From assembly GCA_024811115.1 (NCBI GenBank), contig JAKOGH010000779.1, positions 1 through 38,139 of the forward strand: a stretch of 38,139 bases of DNA. Direction: 5' to 3'. This document shows, piece by piece, positions 23,915-34,579 of the stretch. Positions within the stretch are counted from its first letter, which is position 1; each line of letters starts with the position of its first letter. Position numbers and translations under genes: made by a program. The notes beneath the pieces were generated by a model that saw only the letters and a list, made by a program, of their open reading frames with translations, had not been told where the DNA came from and did no database searches. Source of the DNA: Terana coerulea. Taxonomy: Eukaryota; Basidiomycota; Agaricomycetes; Polyporales; Phanerochaetaceae.

Positions 23915-24514
23915 GCCCCCACTCTTCGCTTTCTCTTCGTTATTCCTCTTGATTAGCCTCCCTCATCTGCGCACCGCCACCGTCCAGATCGCTGGAGGCT
24001 GTCTGTGGGACACTGAGCAGCAAGACTCTCGCAGGTGAAGACCATCGACACCCGCTCCCAACGCGGCAGCCTCAGTCGCCCTTCATACAGTGATACGCGT
24101 AGGCTGGCGTATGTGTCGGTGCCTGCCTGAGAGGAGTGGCACCTCACCCTTCTCTCAGGCAGGCCCACGCAAGGGCAAGGTGCGCGGTCAGGGTGTACGC
24201 TCTGATTCCTCTGTTCACAGCCGACAGTCAACGCTACAGCCACGACCAGTGCCGGATGACCACCATAGAAGATCAGAAGACAAGAAGACTTACGATTCCG
24301 CCTCAACCGCGATGTAGAAGACGATGGGCAAAACTCAGCATGCGATCCTGGCACTGGTGGTTCCGCAAGAGAGCGCAAGAGCTCGGCAATTAGGTAAGTC
24401 CCGAGGGAGGGCGGGTGTCGAGGAGACGTCTGTCCTGGTGCGGCCTCTTCGCGGCCCTCGGACAAGTAGCTCCCGTAGTCTTCCCGCCGACCGGGAGCGA
24501 AACCAACCAGCACC
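23890..24514 (+). repeat. E4, inverted and diverged copy of the E element
   Basis: The head matches E3 (TATA, then CCTCTTGATTAGCCTCCCTCA), the middle is different, and the tail returns to the family with CCGCAAGAGAGCGCAAGAGCTC, the donor-like AG-GTAAGTCCCGAGGGAGGG, and the end ACCAACCAGCAC. The tail hairpin is GCTCCCG (24469-24475) with CGGGAGC (24492-24498), a stem sequence different from E2 or E6 yet fully paired. Confidence 0.7.
24121..24164 (+). repeat. 13-bp perfect inverted repeat inside E4
   Basis: GCCTGCCTGAGAG (24121-24133) is matched by CTCTCAGGCAGGC (24152-24164) with an 18-nt loop. It lies in the variable middle of E4 and is absent from E1-E3. It could form a strong hairpin in RNA or DNA. 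Confidence 0.75.
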
Positions 24515-25188
24515 TAAATCTCATTCTTTCGTTGGTCCACTGCTAACGCCCGTGTAGTGCCTTCAGCTCCTGGCGAAGTACCGCAGGTGCGCTTCACTTG
24601 GTTTCTTCCTCAAGTCTCTTGCTGGCTTGCATCACCAGCCTCCGCTTTGCGATGTCGCATCCATGACTCTTGGAGTTTCTCGCTGTATGCACAACATCCC
24701 ACAAGTCGCGCTGGACGTGATCGAGTTCGCAGGTTGCCTTTGTATCGTAGTCGGCCAGGTTACTGTACATGTTTGACGTGCTATCCGTTACATTAATATC
24801 CCCAGTCTCGGACATTAATGAATGGTGAATGCTACAGCGCAGTGTATGACGTGAGCCGATTTAGTGACACTAAGCGCAGAAAGGACACGCACCTCAGCTT
24901 GCGCTATGAGGGGAACACAGTCACCGGTGAACCTTTCCGTCTCCGCATATGCCCAGACGAGCTTCCTCGCGCGTTGATCCGTCGTCGCATGCATATATTC
25001 TGCTTCCGCTGTTGTGGGTCCACGTATGCCTCTGACGGTGCCGGTTTTCTAGGTCCGATATCGCCGATGATACATATGAGGATAGAAGCACTGTAAGTGT
25101 GTACGGAAGGTAAGCTCAGTAAAACAGAGACGATCCAATACATGCATGCAATATGCTGTAGTAAGAGAAGGCCGAATAGAAAGGAACG
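24515..25188. other. No recognised gene
   Basis: This short interval follows the E4 tail. By position it would be an E body, and open frames are short on both strands. I see nothing I can name. Confidence 0.35.
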
Positions 25189-26480
25189 TTATGTAGGATA
25201 GGATGAGACTGTATTCTTCTCTCCGCTCAAGCAAATCACGCCGCGGTGAGTCTTAGGCTAGACATACGCATAAGTGCAGTGGGTGTCGTGCAAAGCGGCA
25301 GGCGCACATACCTTGCGATAGAACCTGATGTAGTCATCAAACTCGGATTGTTCCTCCTCCAGATATGTCCAGTCTAGCTCAACCTATCGACGTGATGTTA
25401 GTCACACGGTGAGAGCATGAAAGCGAATCACGCACGGCTTTGACAGCCCTGTCGACTGTCTCGCAGACGGCGACATGCAACGTCAGTAGGTCCGCGCAGA
25501 CGTCATCGGCACACGCAGCGCAGTGCGCCCTCACCTGCGCCTCCGTCGTCACGCTCTCGAAGACGTCCGGCCCGGCGATCGTTTGTCCAGTCGGACGTGC
25601 CCTCAGCCTGTTGCACAGCGCTCTTGCGTACCCCTCGAACCACCGCGGCGCCTTCAAGTTCAGGTCGCTCCCGTGTAGCTTGATGGTCACCGAGCCCGGT
25701 TCACGTTGTGAGTAGTTCGCCGCGCAGCGAGCCAGTGCAGAAAGCGCGCCGCACGAGCGAGAGAGTCACGATTGCGTGCGCACAATTTTCCTTGCGCTCA
25801 GGGTGGATGCCGAGGATGCGGCTGGCGGCCGACGAGGGCGCCGTCCGATGGGCAAGGATACCAGAGATCTCAGCAACCTCCATCTTCGGACCGCCGATCT
25901 TAGTGTAATTCGAGTGTAGTTGATTATGTGGTTGGATGAAAATGCGTCAGCAAGAGTGCTGCAAAAAACGAGGCGAGCGATATCCTGCAATCCGGCGGGG
26001 ACGGCGATGACAAATATAAGATAGGGGCACGGGAATGCGAGCTTGACGACCTGTAGCGCAACGCAGGAGAGCACATGAGGCATGCTAAGATCTGAGAGAG
26101 TGCGGCAGAGCTGTATGGCATGTGGAAGGTCGTCTAGGACGGTATTTGGCACATGCGGGTGAACAGAGGCAAGGATGTCGCCTAAGATGGTTGAATGGAC
26201 AGGTGGCGCTTGGAGGACTTGAAATCTGGACTTGGTGGAGGAGAGCCTGGTCGGGCTGCGAATCAAACGCCACAACGCTCGCCCGAGCTGTCCGCACCGT
26301 GCCACCACTTGGTCACCCTTTGAACGATGGTGAGCATAAGCGCGAGCGGAATATAAGGCACGGACGCCATACCTTGGTGTATGCGCAAACATTCGCAGCC
26401 CGGCGTTGATGAGAGGAGGTTGGAGGATGCAGCCGGCGTATGCCGAGGTCGGCCGATTGAAGCGCCGAGGTCGAACGGCT
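25189..26480 (-). pseudogene. BTB-family protein gene, divergent and probably decayed
   Basis: The minus strand carries the typical BTB-plus-helical layout of these basidiomycete proteins. A central block (ILASVHPHVPNTVLDDLPHA, then LQVVKLAFPCPYLIFVIAV and LQDIARLVFCSTL) aligns with the BTB gene at 35351 (HPNAMDPVFPDL, then MLTYAIACNAGWKGLAQVS). The C-terminal part is in good order: APRWFEGYARAL, then an exon ending DRAVKA, an exon 25383-25312 (24 codons, VELDWTYLEEEQSEFDDY) and a last exon 25257-25189. Frame changes are needed near 25900 and near 25730, and the BTB start is unclear. The family usually mediates protein-protein contacts; no target is visible. It lies head-to-head with E5 across a palindrome. 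A fully intact version with unseen introns is possible but less likely. Confidence 0.65.
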
Positions 26481-26505
26481 TTGATCGAGCCTAGGGCGAT
26501 GATCT

Positions 26506-26570
26506 TGTTTATTGCGAATAAACATACCGCGGCTGACAGTCTCGTGACTGCCCGCCACACACTGTATAAA
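26506..26570. promoter_or_regulatory. Palindrome and TATA box at the head of E5
   Basis: TGTTTATT-GCG-AATAAACA (26506-26524) is an inverted repeat with 8-bp arms. A plus-strand TATAAA follows at 26565-26570, 40 nt later, the same layout as at 23854 and 34561. The BTB gene runs the other way from here. Confidence 0.6.
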
Positions 26571-26639
26571 GCAGAGCCCTGTTCTGCTGTTGAAGAGCCA
26601 GAGTGCACCTCTCACCGCCGCGATACCCCCCTTCCTCCC

Positions 26640-27090
26640 TTCTCTCTCGGGGTTCGCCCTGCGTCGGGGTTCGCCTCGACGTCTGCTGTATGTTGTTCCT
26701 TTTCTCTCAGGGTTCGCCCTTCATTGAGGCCGGCGGTGGTGGTCTGGGGTTCGCCTTGACGTCCATCATTCGCCAGTTGTTTCTTCTCAGGGTTCGCCCT
26801 TCGTCAACGGTGGTGTCGGCGGCTTGGGGTTCGCCCTGCGTCGGGGTTCGCCTCGGCGTCCGCTATACGCCACTGATTCTGTTCTAGGGTTCGCCCTTTA
26901 TCGGGGTCGGCGTTGGTGGTTTAGGGGTTCGCCCTGCGTTGGGGTTCGCCCTGGCGTCCGCTGTATGCCACTTCCTCTCTCTCAGGGTTCGCCCTTCGTT
27001 CAGGCTGGCGGTGGTCTGGGGTTCGCCCTGCGTCAAGGTTCGCCTTGTCGTCCATCGCTGTCCAGTCTTTTTCTCTCAGGTTTCGTCCTC
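26640..27090 (+). repeat. Minisatellite of GGTTCGCC units, about 98 bp
   Basis: About four and a half units, each containing several copies of GGGTTCGCCCT, with spacers such as GTCGGCGTTGGTGG and CGTCCGCTGTATGCC. Unit lengths vary and open frames switch along the array, so it does not look like one coding repeat. Decayed copies recur at 37,560-37,930. Confidence 0.8.
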
Positions 27091-27310
27091 GGCGTCCTGC
27101 TTTCTTGACAAGGTTCCAGTGTGTGTCACTGCGGGGACGCCCCGTGTGTGGTCGTAGCCCGGTCTCCGTAGATACTCCGCCTATTGTCCTCACTCCAATG
27201 TATTCTCGGCGGAGGGCGGCCACTTGTCGCTGCCCTGGCACGACCTCTTCGCGGTCGCCGGGACGAGTACTCCTCGGGTCCGACCCCGAGGACGAAACTA
27301 ACTCGTGCCA

Positions 27311-28900
27311 AAGCTCCAGTGTACTTCCATAGCTTGCAATGCAAAAATAGATTTTGCTCATATTCGCCAGCTCCTTTCCACAATTATCGTGAGCCGTGTC
27401 CTTCTCAAACGACCGTGAGGTTGCATTTACCTTAGTTCTCTCTCGCGTTCCGACATTATGATTCCTCGCCAGGGGCCAAACACAGTCATTGGAAGTCGAG
27501 GCAATGCTAAGGCCAGCCAGTTCAACTGACTCATCCTGCAGCCCATCGCACGAGAGCTTCGCGAAGAGGCAAGTATTGGCGTCGGCCAGTCTGCGTCTTC
27601 ATCATTGCACTCTCGGTTCCCTGACCAGTGGAGAGTTGCTGTCAGAAAGAAAAAGTCAGTCCTCTCAGCGTGACAATAGCAACAAGCGGCAGGCGTACGT
27701 TATATCCGCAGACCGATTAGCAGCTAAGTACACCTCTCTTGGATGGTTGTATTGTGAGCTGACCAAGTACCTGCCGACGTGGGAGACTGCTCTTCTTCGA
27801 CTGAGCGACAGAGACAGGAATCGTGCAATATGCGCAGCTTACGTCCGTGGGATAGCATACGTTGAGGCACGCCACGGTATAACCTGAACAGAATTTCAAT
27901 TCTGCTGAGAAATAGTAACTGGCTGTGTGAAGGCGCACCTTCGAGTACGCACACGTGCATATACTTCAATCATCTGCACATATATCCGATAGGAGCAATA
28001 TTCGGAACAATTCGCGGATGCAAGGTACGCTCGCCCGCCGCGGCAGTCACGGTCCCTGCTCAGAAGGAGAAAAATCAGCCTCCGACTGTTGCGACACACC
28101 ACTGAAAACATGCTTTACACTCACGACATGCCTTTTGCTCCCGAGTGCTCTTATATTGTGATGTCGATGAAAGAGAGAATTACTGGGACCTCGTCAGACG
28201 CGAGGCGGGAGAGATAATTACGGTCGAGAGCAAGTCGCGAAGATGGGCGCCAATGCCATCCGGCCCTTGTTCCCTTCCTCCATTCCAGTTCCTGAATCGC
28301 TGCCAGTGGCTCCGGACTGTCTCTCAAGCACGCTACCACTTGCGTCGCGGACTACACGACATTCCCTCGGGCACCACTCAAGTCGTGACTAATAGCAACG
28401 TCGACTGGCAGTCTACCTCTGGCGACCTCGCGCGGACGGCTGTGCCTAGGCTCTGAGATGACCGCAGCAAGAAAGGGCTGCTGTGCGCGATTTGAGATGG
28501 AGACATGGCCGTATGGGAGTTTTTAGTGTCTGTATCTGGTTTAGGCTGAGGACAGTCGCAAGAATTTGGGCCTCAGGTGCGCCAGCTGCACTCATGCATG
28601 CTTATACGTCGATGCTCATGACGCCATTGCTGTGGAATAGCAATGTGTACAGTTCAAAACTTGGCCGAGGCAGCGGTGAGTTGGGTTCAGTCTCCGTTGC
28701 TCCCGACGACGTTACCTATCGCGGACGGTCCTGACTCTGTACACGGCGACCACAACATAGCCCTCCGCAACCCAACGGTAGTAATTGTACGGCAAATCAC
28801 GGTGAGTAATACTTTCTGTCTAAAGCTTCGAGCGATGTGGATTATGGAGACGTGCCACCGTCACAGCATCATGCGTTTGCCAAGGATAATGGGAGGAATC
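27311..28900 (+). repeat. Body P, left arm of a large inverted repeat
   Basis: It matches 33,570-31,970 read on the minus strand. Shared pieces include the run after the E tail (CCAAAGCT, then TTGCAA), a frame with NKRQAYVISADRLAAKY (NKRQTYVISRELLATKY in Q), CDVDERENYWDLVR (CDVDGREGHRDLSR in Q), and NSNVYSSKLGRGSGEL (NSNVYSSRLGQGCGAL in Q). Protein-level similarity suggests it once coded, but P carries a frame break near 28717 that Q lacks. I do not recognise the family. Confidence 0.65.
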
Positions 28901-29505
28901 ATCGATCGGGGATAGCTGGCGCGTCGGGTAAGCTCTCAGCTTCGTGTCTGCTCTAACGACTCGGATTCCCAGCCGGTCGCTAACTTTGTGCCGTCTGTAG
29001 ATCCTACATCGCAAGTTTATTCCCTGGCAACGTTGATCACACGTAGAACACCGTCAGCCCAATACCGCACATCGAGAACAAATCCTGAGCACAGATCGAC
29101 ATGCTAAGTCTGGAGACCTGAGGTCCCGCCCCTTACCGACGCCGAGCTTCTCGTCCTCGTCGCCGTGCAGCGCGCGCCGCCGCTGCGCCGCGAACTGCCA
29201 GTGATCGGAACTGTAAACCCCGGGTTCTCCGCCCAGCGAACAGTTCGACGCTCAAGCGCTTTCGGACACGAACATACCCGCAATCCCCACCTTTCAACTC
29301 TGCCTCTCCTAAGGTCGCTTTTTGTCAACGTACCCCCTCCCCCTCACGTTATCGACTGACCTGATTTCCCCTCCGTACTCTTCATACCTATTCCAGCTTT
29401 TGTGCACCAAAACTGCATCTTGGCGTCATGCCTGAACGCATGAAGTATCTGCGCTGCGCATTGTCGTCCTCTGCCGCGTCTCGAGCTCGCACTCCCCTCA
29501 GATCC
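28901..29505. other. Centre of the inverted repeat, left part
   Basis: This GC-rich DNA precedes the BTB pseudogene and could be its old promoter and leader. I see no named gene on either strand. Confidence 0.35.
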
Positions 29506-29510
29506 TGTGC

Positions 29511-30085
29511 ATGACCATCCCTCAGCCGAACGACCACGCGTTGCCAACCGCCCCAAGACCCTTTTCCGTGACGCCCCCGACTTTGCCTATGGGCAAGCCT
29601 GTGCCGGAGTCGTTTGGTTCCAACAGAGGCGAAACTACCTTTCGGGGTTTCGACCATGCGGATTTCTGTGTTCATGGCCAACTCGCCTCCCTATCCTCCC
29701 ACGTTTCGAATTGCCTCCTTTAAGACCAAACTCAATCGCCCACGCCCTTGAGACCCTCCACCATTCCATCTATCGCTCCGGGCTTGCCGGCGTTTTTCGC
29801 TTTGTCGTTGGCATCTGCATGCACTCCGATGTGCTGTCCCCACCCTGTTGTACATAAATCCACAGACCAAAAACCCAGTGTTTGCCGACGCCCAATACCC
29901 CACGGAGGTTCTGCAGAAATAGGCTGCTCTATAGAGGACCGCCATATTCTCTATATATTCTATTCCATGCGTGACCATTCAGTGAGTTCCTCCCACTATC
30001 TCGATGGCGTGCTCTTAGCTTACCTATGCTACATAGCCTTCCGTTCTGCCGCGATACCCGCGGGGCCTCAGCTTGTCAACAGATG
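29511..30085 (+). pseudogene. BTB-family pseudogene
   Basis: An ATG at 29511 opens a frame whose end, PESFGSNRGETTFRGFDHAD then FCVHGQLA, aligns with the BTB start of the gene at 35351 (PEPFGISNGDVILRSIDNTD then FYVRHHVA). A stop follows at about 29721. About 140 bases on, in another frame, NPQTKNPVFADAQYPTEVLQ aligns with HPNAMDPVFPDLQCATHVLC of the intact relative. The two are separated by stops and frame changes, so this is a broken copy. It sits in the centre of the inverted repeat. Confidence 0.7.
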
Positions 30086-31965
30086 AGATCCACACATGTG
30101 CGTTCCAGCAGTGTTTTCTCAGGAGGATCTACTAACTGATCCGTCTATAGCACCACGCCTGCCTTCAACTCGAGCCACATCGTCCACTCATTATAACTAA
30201 TCACCGCGCGACGTGCCTAGTAGCCACTTTTTTTCCTTTGGGATACCCCAGACTTGTAGTTCCCACTGTACGAAACCTCAGTAATACCGTATTCAATGTC
30301 AGATATTGTACGAATTCCCCACACAGTACCAATTCACTCTCGGGTGTGACTCGGGCCATTGTTTGTCTGCGGCCGTTGAAAACTTCAAGAAGAAATAGAC
30401 CACCTGGACCAATTCATCAATTGAGGATCTGAACGAATAAGGCGTTTGAAACATACCACGCATGTGAAGCGAGTGTAGTAGGCATTGGATCGGAGTCAAA
30501 GCAGGACTATCACCGCCACGGAAACGTCGCTCTATGGCGTATGACTTGATCTTTCGGTTTTGGCAAACTCCGTCAGAGTGGCTATCTTGCTGGTTAAAAG
30601 TGTCAGGAATGTCATGAAAGGATATTCACATGTGTTTACACTACCCCCAAACACACAGCTTTGAAGCGTGTTGAGCGAGGTGAGCTCGAACTCGACGAGA
30701 GCCCATAGAGTATATTGTCAGCGACGAGCAATATTAGGGCTGAGTATTCTTGCCATTCAATAAATCGTAGACAGCTTCCATTGAAGTAGATACGTAAGGT
30801 GTGCTATGGAAGGCAGAGCGTACAGACTGCGGATACCAGCCGTACTCAATGTATACAGGTGAACTGCGTAGTGTGGCCAATAAAGCCGCAAAACTGTAAG
30901 ACATGATGAGCGCCGTCGGAGAGCTTTATGAGGAGTCCATACCTAGGGCGTATCGAGCTTGTGATGGTATTGAACTCAGGGAATTTCCTACAGAATGTGT
31001 CACTGGCCGTCGAAGTTCCTGAAACACTTATTTCCGCTACCTCTGCACTTTAGGAGCTGAAGTGCCTTGAGGTCTTGAAGTAACATCCTCATAGGTTTGA
31101 TATAGCGCATGCGCAAGTGTCCATTCACTGGACGCAGGTACACACCTGGATCGCTACGGTGCCTTTTGAATTTCTCCATCACGCTTTTGGGGTATATTCT
31201 TGAAGCAAAATCTTCTCGTCGGTTGTTCATTCATTGGCTTAGCAGGACGAGAATGGGTGAGGTCTACAGCATCAAGGGAAGTAAAAAGGGTAACGCACCT
31301 CTACTGTCATTTGACGCCTTCCCTCTGTCAGTGCACTTGTACACGCGTAACCGGCACGAACATCCCGTTGAGGCGTCATCTTTCTGGGCGCGATATATCC
31401 CACCTTGCGAACTTCGATAAGACGGTGCCTTGCACAGTGCACGCAGTGGGAGTCGGAGTCGGCCCGATCCGTCGCGTTCACGGGCTTGTTCTCATGTGCA
31501 ATGATATTATAGACCGGCGCAGTAGTGTATAGTCCGCGGGTATGTCGAAAGTAGGAGCACAAGTTGCATGCGAAGGTGAACGTGGAGGAGAGAAGTGCGA
31601 AGCGCCGAGACACTGTCCTGCTCGGCTCAGCGCGAGCAGGTTCAATACGACGACATTCGAGCTGGCCAAGAGACACTGCCGCTGCATGATCCTGCCGTCG
31701 AGGTACGTGGTGGCACGATTGCACTGATTTCCAACGACGAGCGCAAACGCTGCAACCCTACCGATCACTGACATGCGAATGACTGCACGAATTACGCGAC
31801 CAGAACCAGCAGTGATAGCGTTGACCAAAATCTTGGGGATGCATCGCGTATGGAGATAATAAAAGAGGTTCATAGAGTTCAAGCCGTTGTCAAATGACCT
31901 CAGGCTTAGAGTTTCTTTGGTTCTTTAACAACAACTGAACGTCAGAACGGACGCATATACCAAGC
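30086..31965. other. Centre of the inverted repeat, right part
   Basis: Low-density DNA. Minus-strand frames around 31272-31882 are the longest (up to 150 codons) and contain hydrophobic stretches such as RVAAFALVVG, but two frames overlap and neither matches a family I know. Nothing else is supported. Confidence 0.35.
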
Positions 31966-33571
31966 CGCAGCGTCACTTACCATGCGTGCAGTGTACGCAA
32001 GGACGTCTGGATTCCTGAGAGGCCACAGGCCCGGGGTCGCGTAGAATGATAACTCCAGTTGGGTTGCGGATAGCGATGTTGTGGTTGCTGTGTACAGAGT
32101 CAGAACCGTCCGCAGGATAAGTCATGTCGTCGGGAGCAACCGAGAGTGAACGCAAAGCACCGCAGCCTTGGCCAAGTCTTGAACTGTACACATTGCTATT
32201 GTACGGCAATAGAGTCATGAGTATCAACGTACTGGCATGCATGAGGCTAGCTGGCGCACCTGAAGTCGAAACTCCTTAAGACTGTCCTTCTCACAGCCTC
32301 TGCCCAAACCAGATACGGCTTACAGGCACCTAGAATCTCCGATATGGCCAAGTCTCCATCTCAAATCGTGCATAGCAGCCTGTTCTTGCTGGGGTCGTCT
32401 TGGAGCCCTAGACGTAGCCATCCGCGCAAGGTCACCAGAGAGTAGCCTGCCACTCGACATTGCCGATGACCACGACAAGAATACTGCCCGAGGAATGTCG
32501 TATAGTACAAGACGCAAGTGCTGGTGCATTTGAGAGACAGTCCGGGTCATCGCCAGCGATTCAGGAACTCGACATGGAGGAAGGGAAGACGAGGCCAGAG
32601 ATTATTGGCGCCCATCGTCATGACCTTGCACTCAGCCGTAATTGTCTCTGAGTCTCCTGCTTTGCGTTCGACAAGGTCCTGCTGAGGTCCCGGTGCCCTT
32701 CTCTTCCATCGACATCGCAATGCAAGAGCACGAAGGAGTAAAGTGCATACCATAACGTAACGCATCCTTTTCGGTAGTATGTCCATAGCGGAAACTGATC
32801 TCTCTCAGCAGGATCGAGTACTAGTCGGGACGGACGAGCGTGCCTGCTGCAGGTGAGCCTCGCATCCACGTATTGTTCCGGCACTTTGCACCAGCAAATA
32901 TACCCGCAGCTGCTTGGGATTTATGCGCATGTGTGTATCCGATTAAGGTCTGTCCTCACGAGGCCGTTTCCGATTTCTTAGCCGAATTGAAGATTCTTTT
33001 CAGGTTATACCGTCGCGTATTTCAATGTATGCTACTCCATGGAAATAAGATGCGCATATTGCATGCTTCATATACTTATGTGCCCCTGTCGTTAAGTCGA
33101 AGAAGGGCACCATTCCCGCGGAGGCTGGCGCTTGGTCGACGCGCAACACAACCATCCAAGACAATTGTACTTGGTTGCTAGTAGCTCTCGGGATATAACG
33201 TACGTCTGCCGCTTGTTGCCATATTGTCGGGATAAGAGTACTGATCCTTCTCTCACAGCAAGTCGTTCAGTGACCCAAGAGCACGGCAATGGAGACCCAG
33301 ACTGGCCGACACTATACTTGCCTCTTTACATCCGCGAAGCTCTCCTGCGGTGGGCTGCCAGTCGGACGACCTGGCATGACCTAGTATTGCCTGAGCTTAC
33401 AATTACTGTCTTTGCCTCGCGGCGGACTGTGATATTGAAACACGAGAGAAAAGCCAGGTAAATACGACCCGAGGCCCATTTGAGACGAACACGGCTGACA
33501 GTGTGTGGTAAGGAGCTGGCCAATACAATCAAATTATATTGTTGCAAACTATAGAAGGACATTGAAGCTTT
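31966..33571 (-). repeat. Body Q, right arm of the large inverted repeat
   Basis: This is the inverted partner of body P with the same order of blocks. A long clean block remains on the minus strand at 32242-31973 (SVAPDDMTYPADGSDSVHSN, then HNIAIRNPTGVIILRD), where P has a frame break. Upstream it runs into the E6 tail. It is not recognised as any named domain. Confidence 0.65.
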
Positions 33572-33749
33572 GGCACGAGTTAGTTTCGTCCTCGAGGGTC
33601 GTCCTCGAGAAGTACTTGTCTCAATGACCACGTAGAGGTCCGTGCCAGGACGACCACAGGCGGCCGTCCCCCATCGAGAATACATTTGTAACAGCCGACA
33701 TGCAAGCTACCTAACCACAGCCGCCACGAAACGATGAGGGAGGGTATAT

Positions 33750-34450
33750 GAGGAGAGCCTCAGTAAACGGTAGGTGGGTGTACATGGAGAGTCTCGACAA
33801 ACAGGGGAGGAGATGTGAGGAGAGCCTCGATAAACGGTAGGTGGGAGTACAAAGAGTCTCGACGAACAGAGGGAGGGAAGGTGAGGAGAGCCTCGATAAA
33901 CGGTAGATGGGTGTACAAAGAGTCTGGACGAACAGAGGGAGGGGAGGTGAGGAGAGCCTCAATAAACGGTAGGTGGGTGTACAAGGACAGTCTCGACGAG
34001 CAGATGGAGGGAGTGCGAGGAGAGCCTCAGTAAACGGTAGGTGGGTGTACAAAGAGAGTCTGGACGAACACGGGAGGAGATGTGAGGAGAGCCTCGATAA
34101 ACGGTAGGTGGGAGTACAAAGAGTCTCGACGAACAGAGGGAGGGAAGGTGAGGAGAGCCTCGATAAACGGTAGGTGGGTGTACAAGGAGAGTCTCGACGA
34201 ACAGATGCAGGAGTGCGAGGAGAGCCTCAGTAAACGGTAGGTGGGTGTACAAAGAGTCTCGACCAGCAGATGGAGGGAGTGCGAGGAGAGCCTCAATAAA
34301 CGGTAGGTGGGTGTACAAAGACAGTCTCGACCAACAGATGGAGGGAGTGCGAGGAGAGCCTCAGTAACCGGTAGGTGGGTGTACAAGGAGAGTCTGGACG
34401 AACACGGGAGGAGGTGTGAGGAGAGCCTCGATAAACGGTAGGTGGGTATG
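33750..34450 (-). repeat. Minisatellite, 11 units of 66-68 bp
   Basis: Units begin with GAGGAGAGCCTC at 33750, 33817, 33883, 33949, 34017, 34084, 34150, 34217, 34283, 34351 and 34418. Each also holds CGGTAGGTGGG and a GTCTCGACGAACAG-type segment. On the minus strand a unit reads YTHLPFIEALL, but lengths of 67 and 68 shift the frame between units, so a continuous protein is not encoded. Confidence 0.92.
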
Positions 34451-34514
34451 GAAGGGGGTGTCACGGAGGGGAGGAGAGCAAGCTCTGGTCTGTTCCAAGC
34501 CAGAATGGCCTAGC

Positions 34515-34579
34515 TTATATATGTTTGGAGGCTGACCCTGCACGGGACTTGGTCGCGGTCTGTTTATTCGGAATCAACA
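34515..34579. promoter_or_regulatory. Palindrome and TATA box at the head of E6
   Basis: TGTTTATTC-G-GAATCAACA (34561-34579) is an inverted repeat with one mismatch. A minus-strand TATATA lies at 34515-34522, about 40 nt away. This is the third site with this pairing and spacing. Confidence 0.55.

Larger units (their letters stand above)
26506..27310 (+). repeat. E5, copy of the E element with its own minisatellite
   Basis: The head is the palindrome and TATA box. The middle is a minisatellite. The tail (about 27150-27310) matches E6 inverted: GGCACGACCTCTTCGCGGTC, then the hairpin CCTCGGG (27272-27278) / CCCGAGG (27285-27291), then GACGAAACTAACTCGTGCC. The GRRDEY and RTKLTRAKA frame is shared in part with E6. 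Confidence 0.75.

Noticed and set aside
13051..24514. E elements as solo LTRs of a retrotransposon
   Set aside because: I could not define TG...CA ends or target-site duplications, and no reverse transcriptase, integrase or protease motif is present. It remains possible but is unsupported.
25766..26608. 280-residue minus-strand frame taken as one intact protein
   Set aside because: Only its middle third matches the BTB family. The start runs through the palindrome and E5 promoter and the end leaves the family frame near 25900.
31272..31882. Possible membrane-protein gene on the minus strand
   Set aside because: Hydrophobic stretches are weak, two frames overlap, and no signature of the DUF6533 family or its relatives could be aligned.
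33750..34450. Array considered as CRISPR
   Set aside because: Units are contiguous tandem repeats without unique spacers, in a eukaryotic genome with no cas genes.
33711..34464. Long minus-strand frames reading YTHLPFIEALL repeats
   Set aside because: Units of 66, 67 and 68 bp shift frame repeatedly, so four overlapping frames arise by chance. It is a minisatellite, not a repeat protein.
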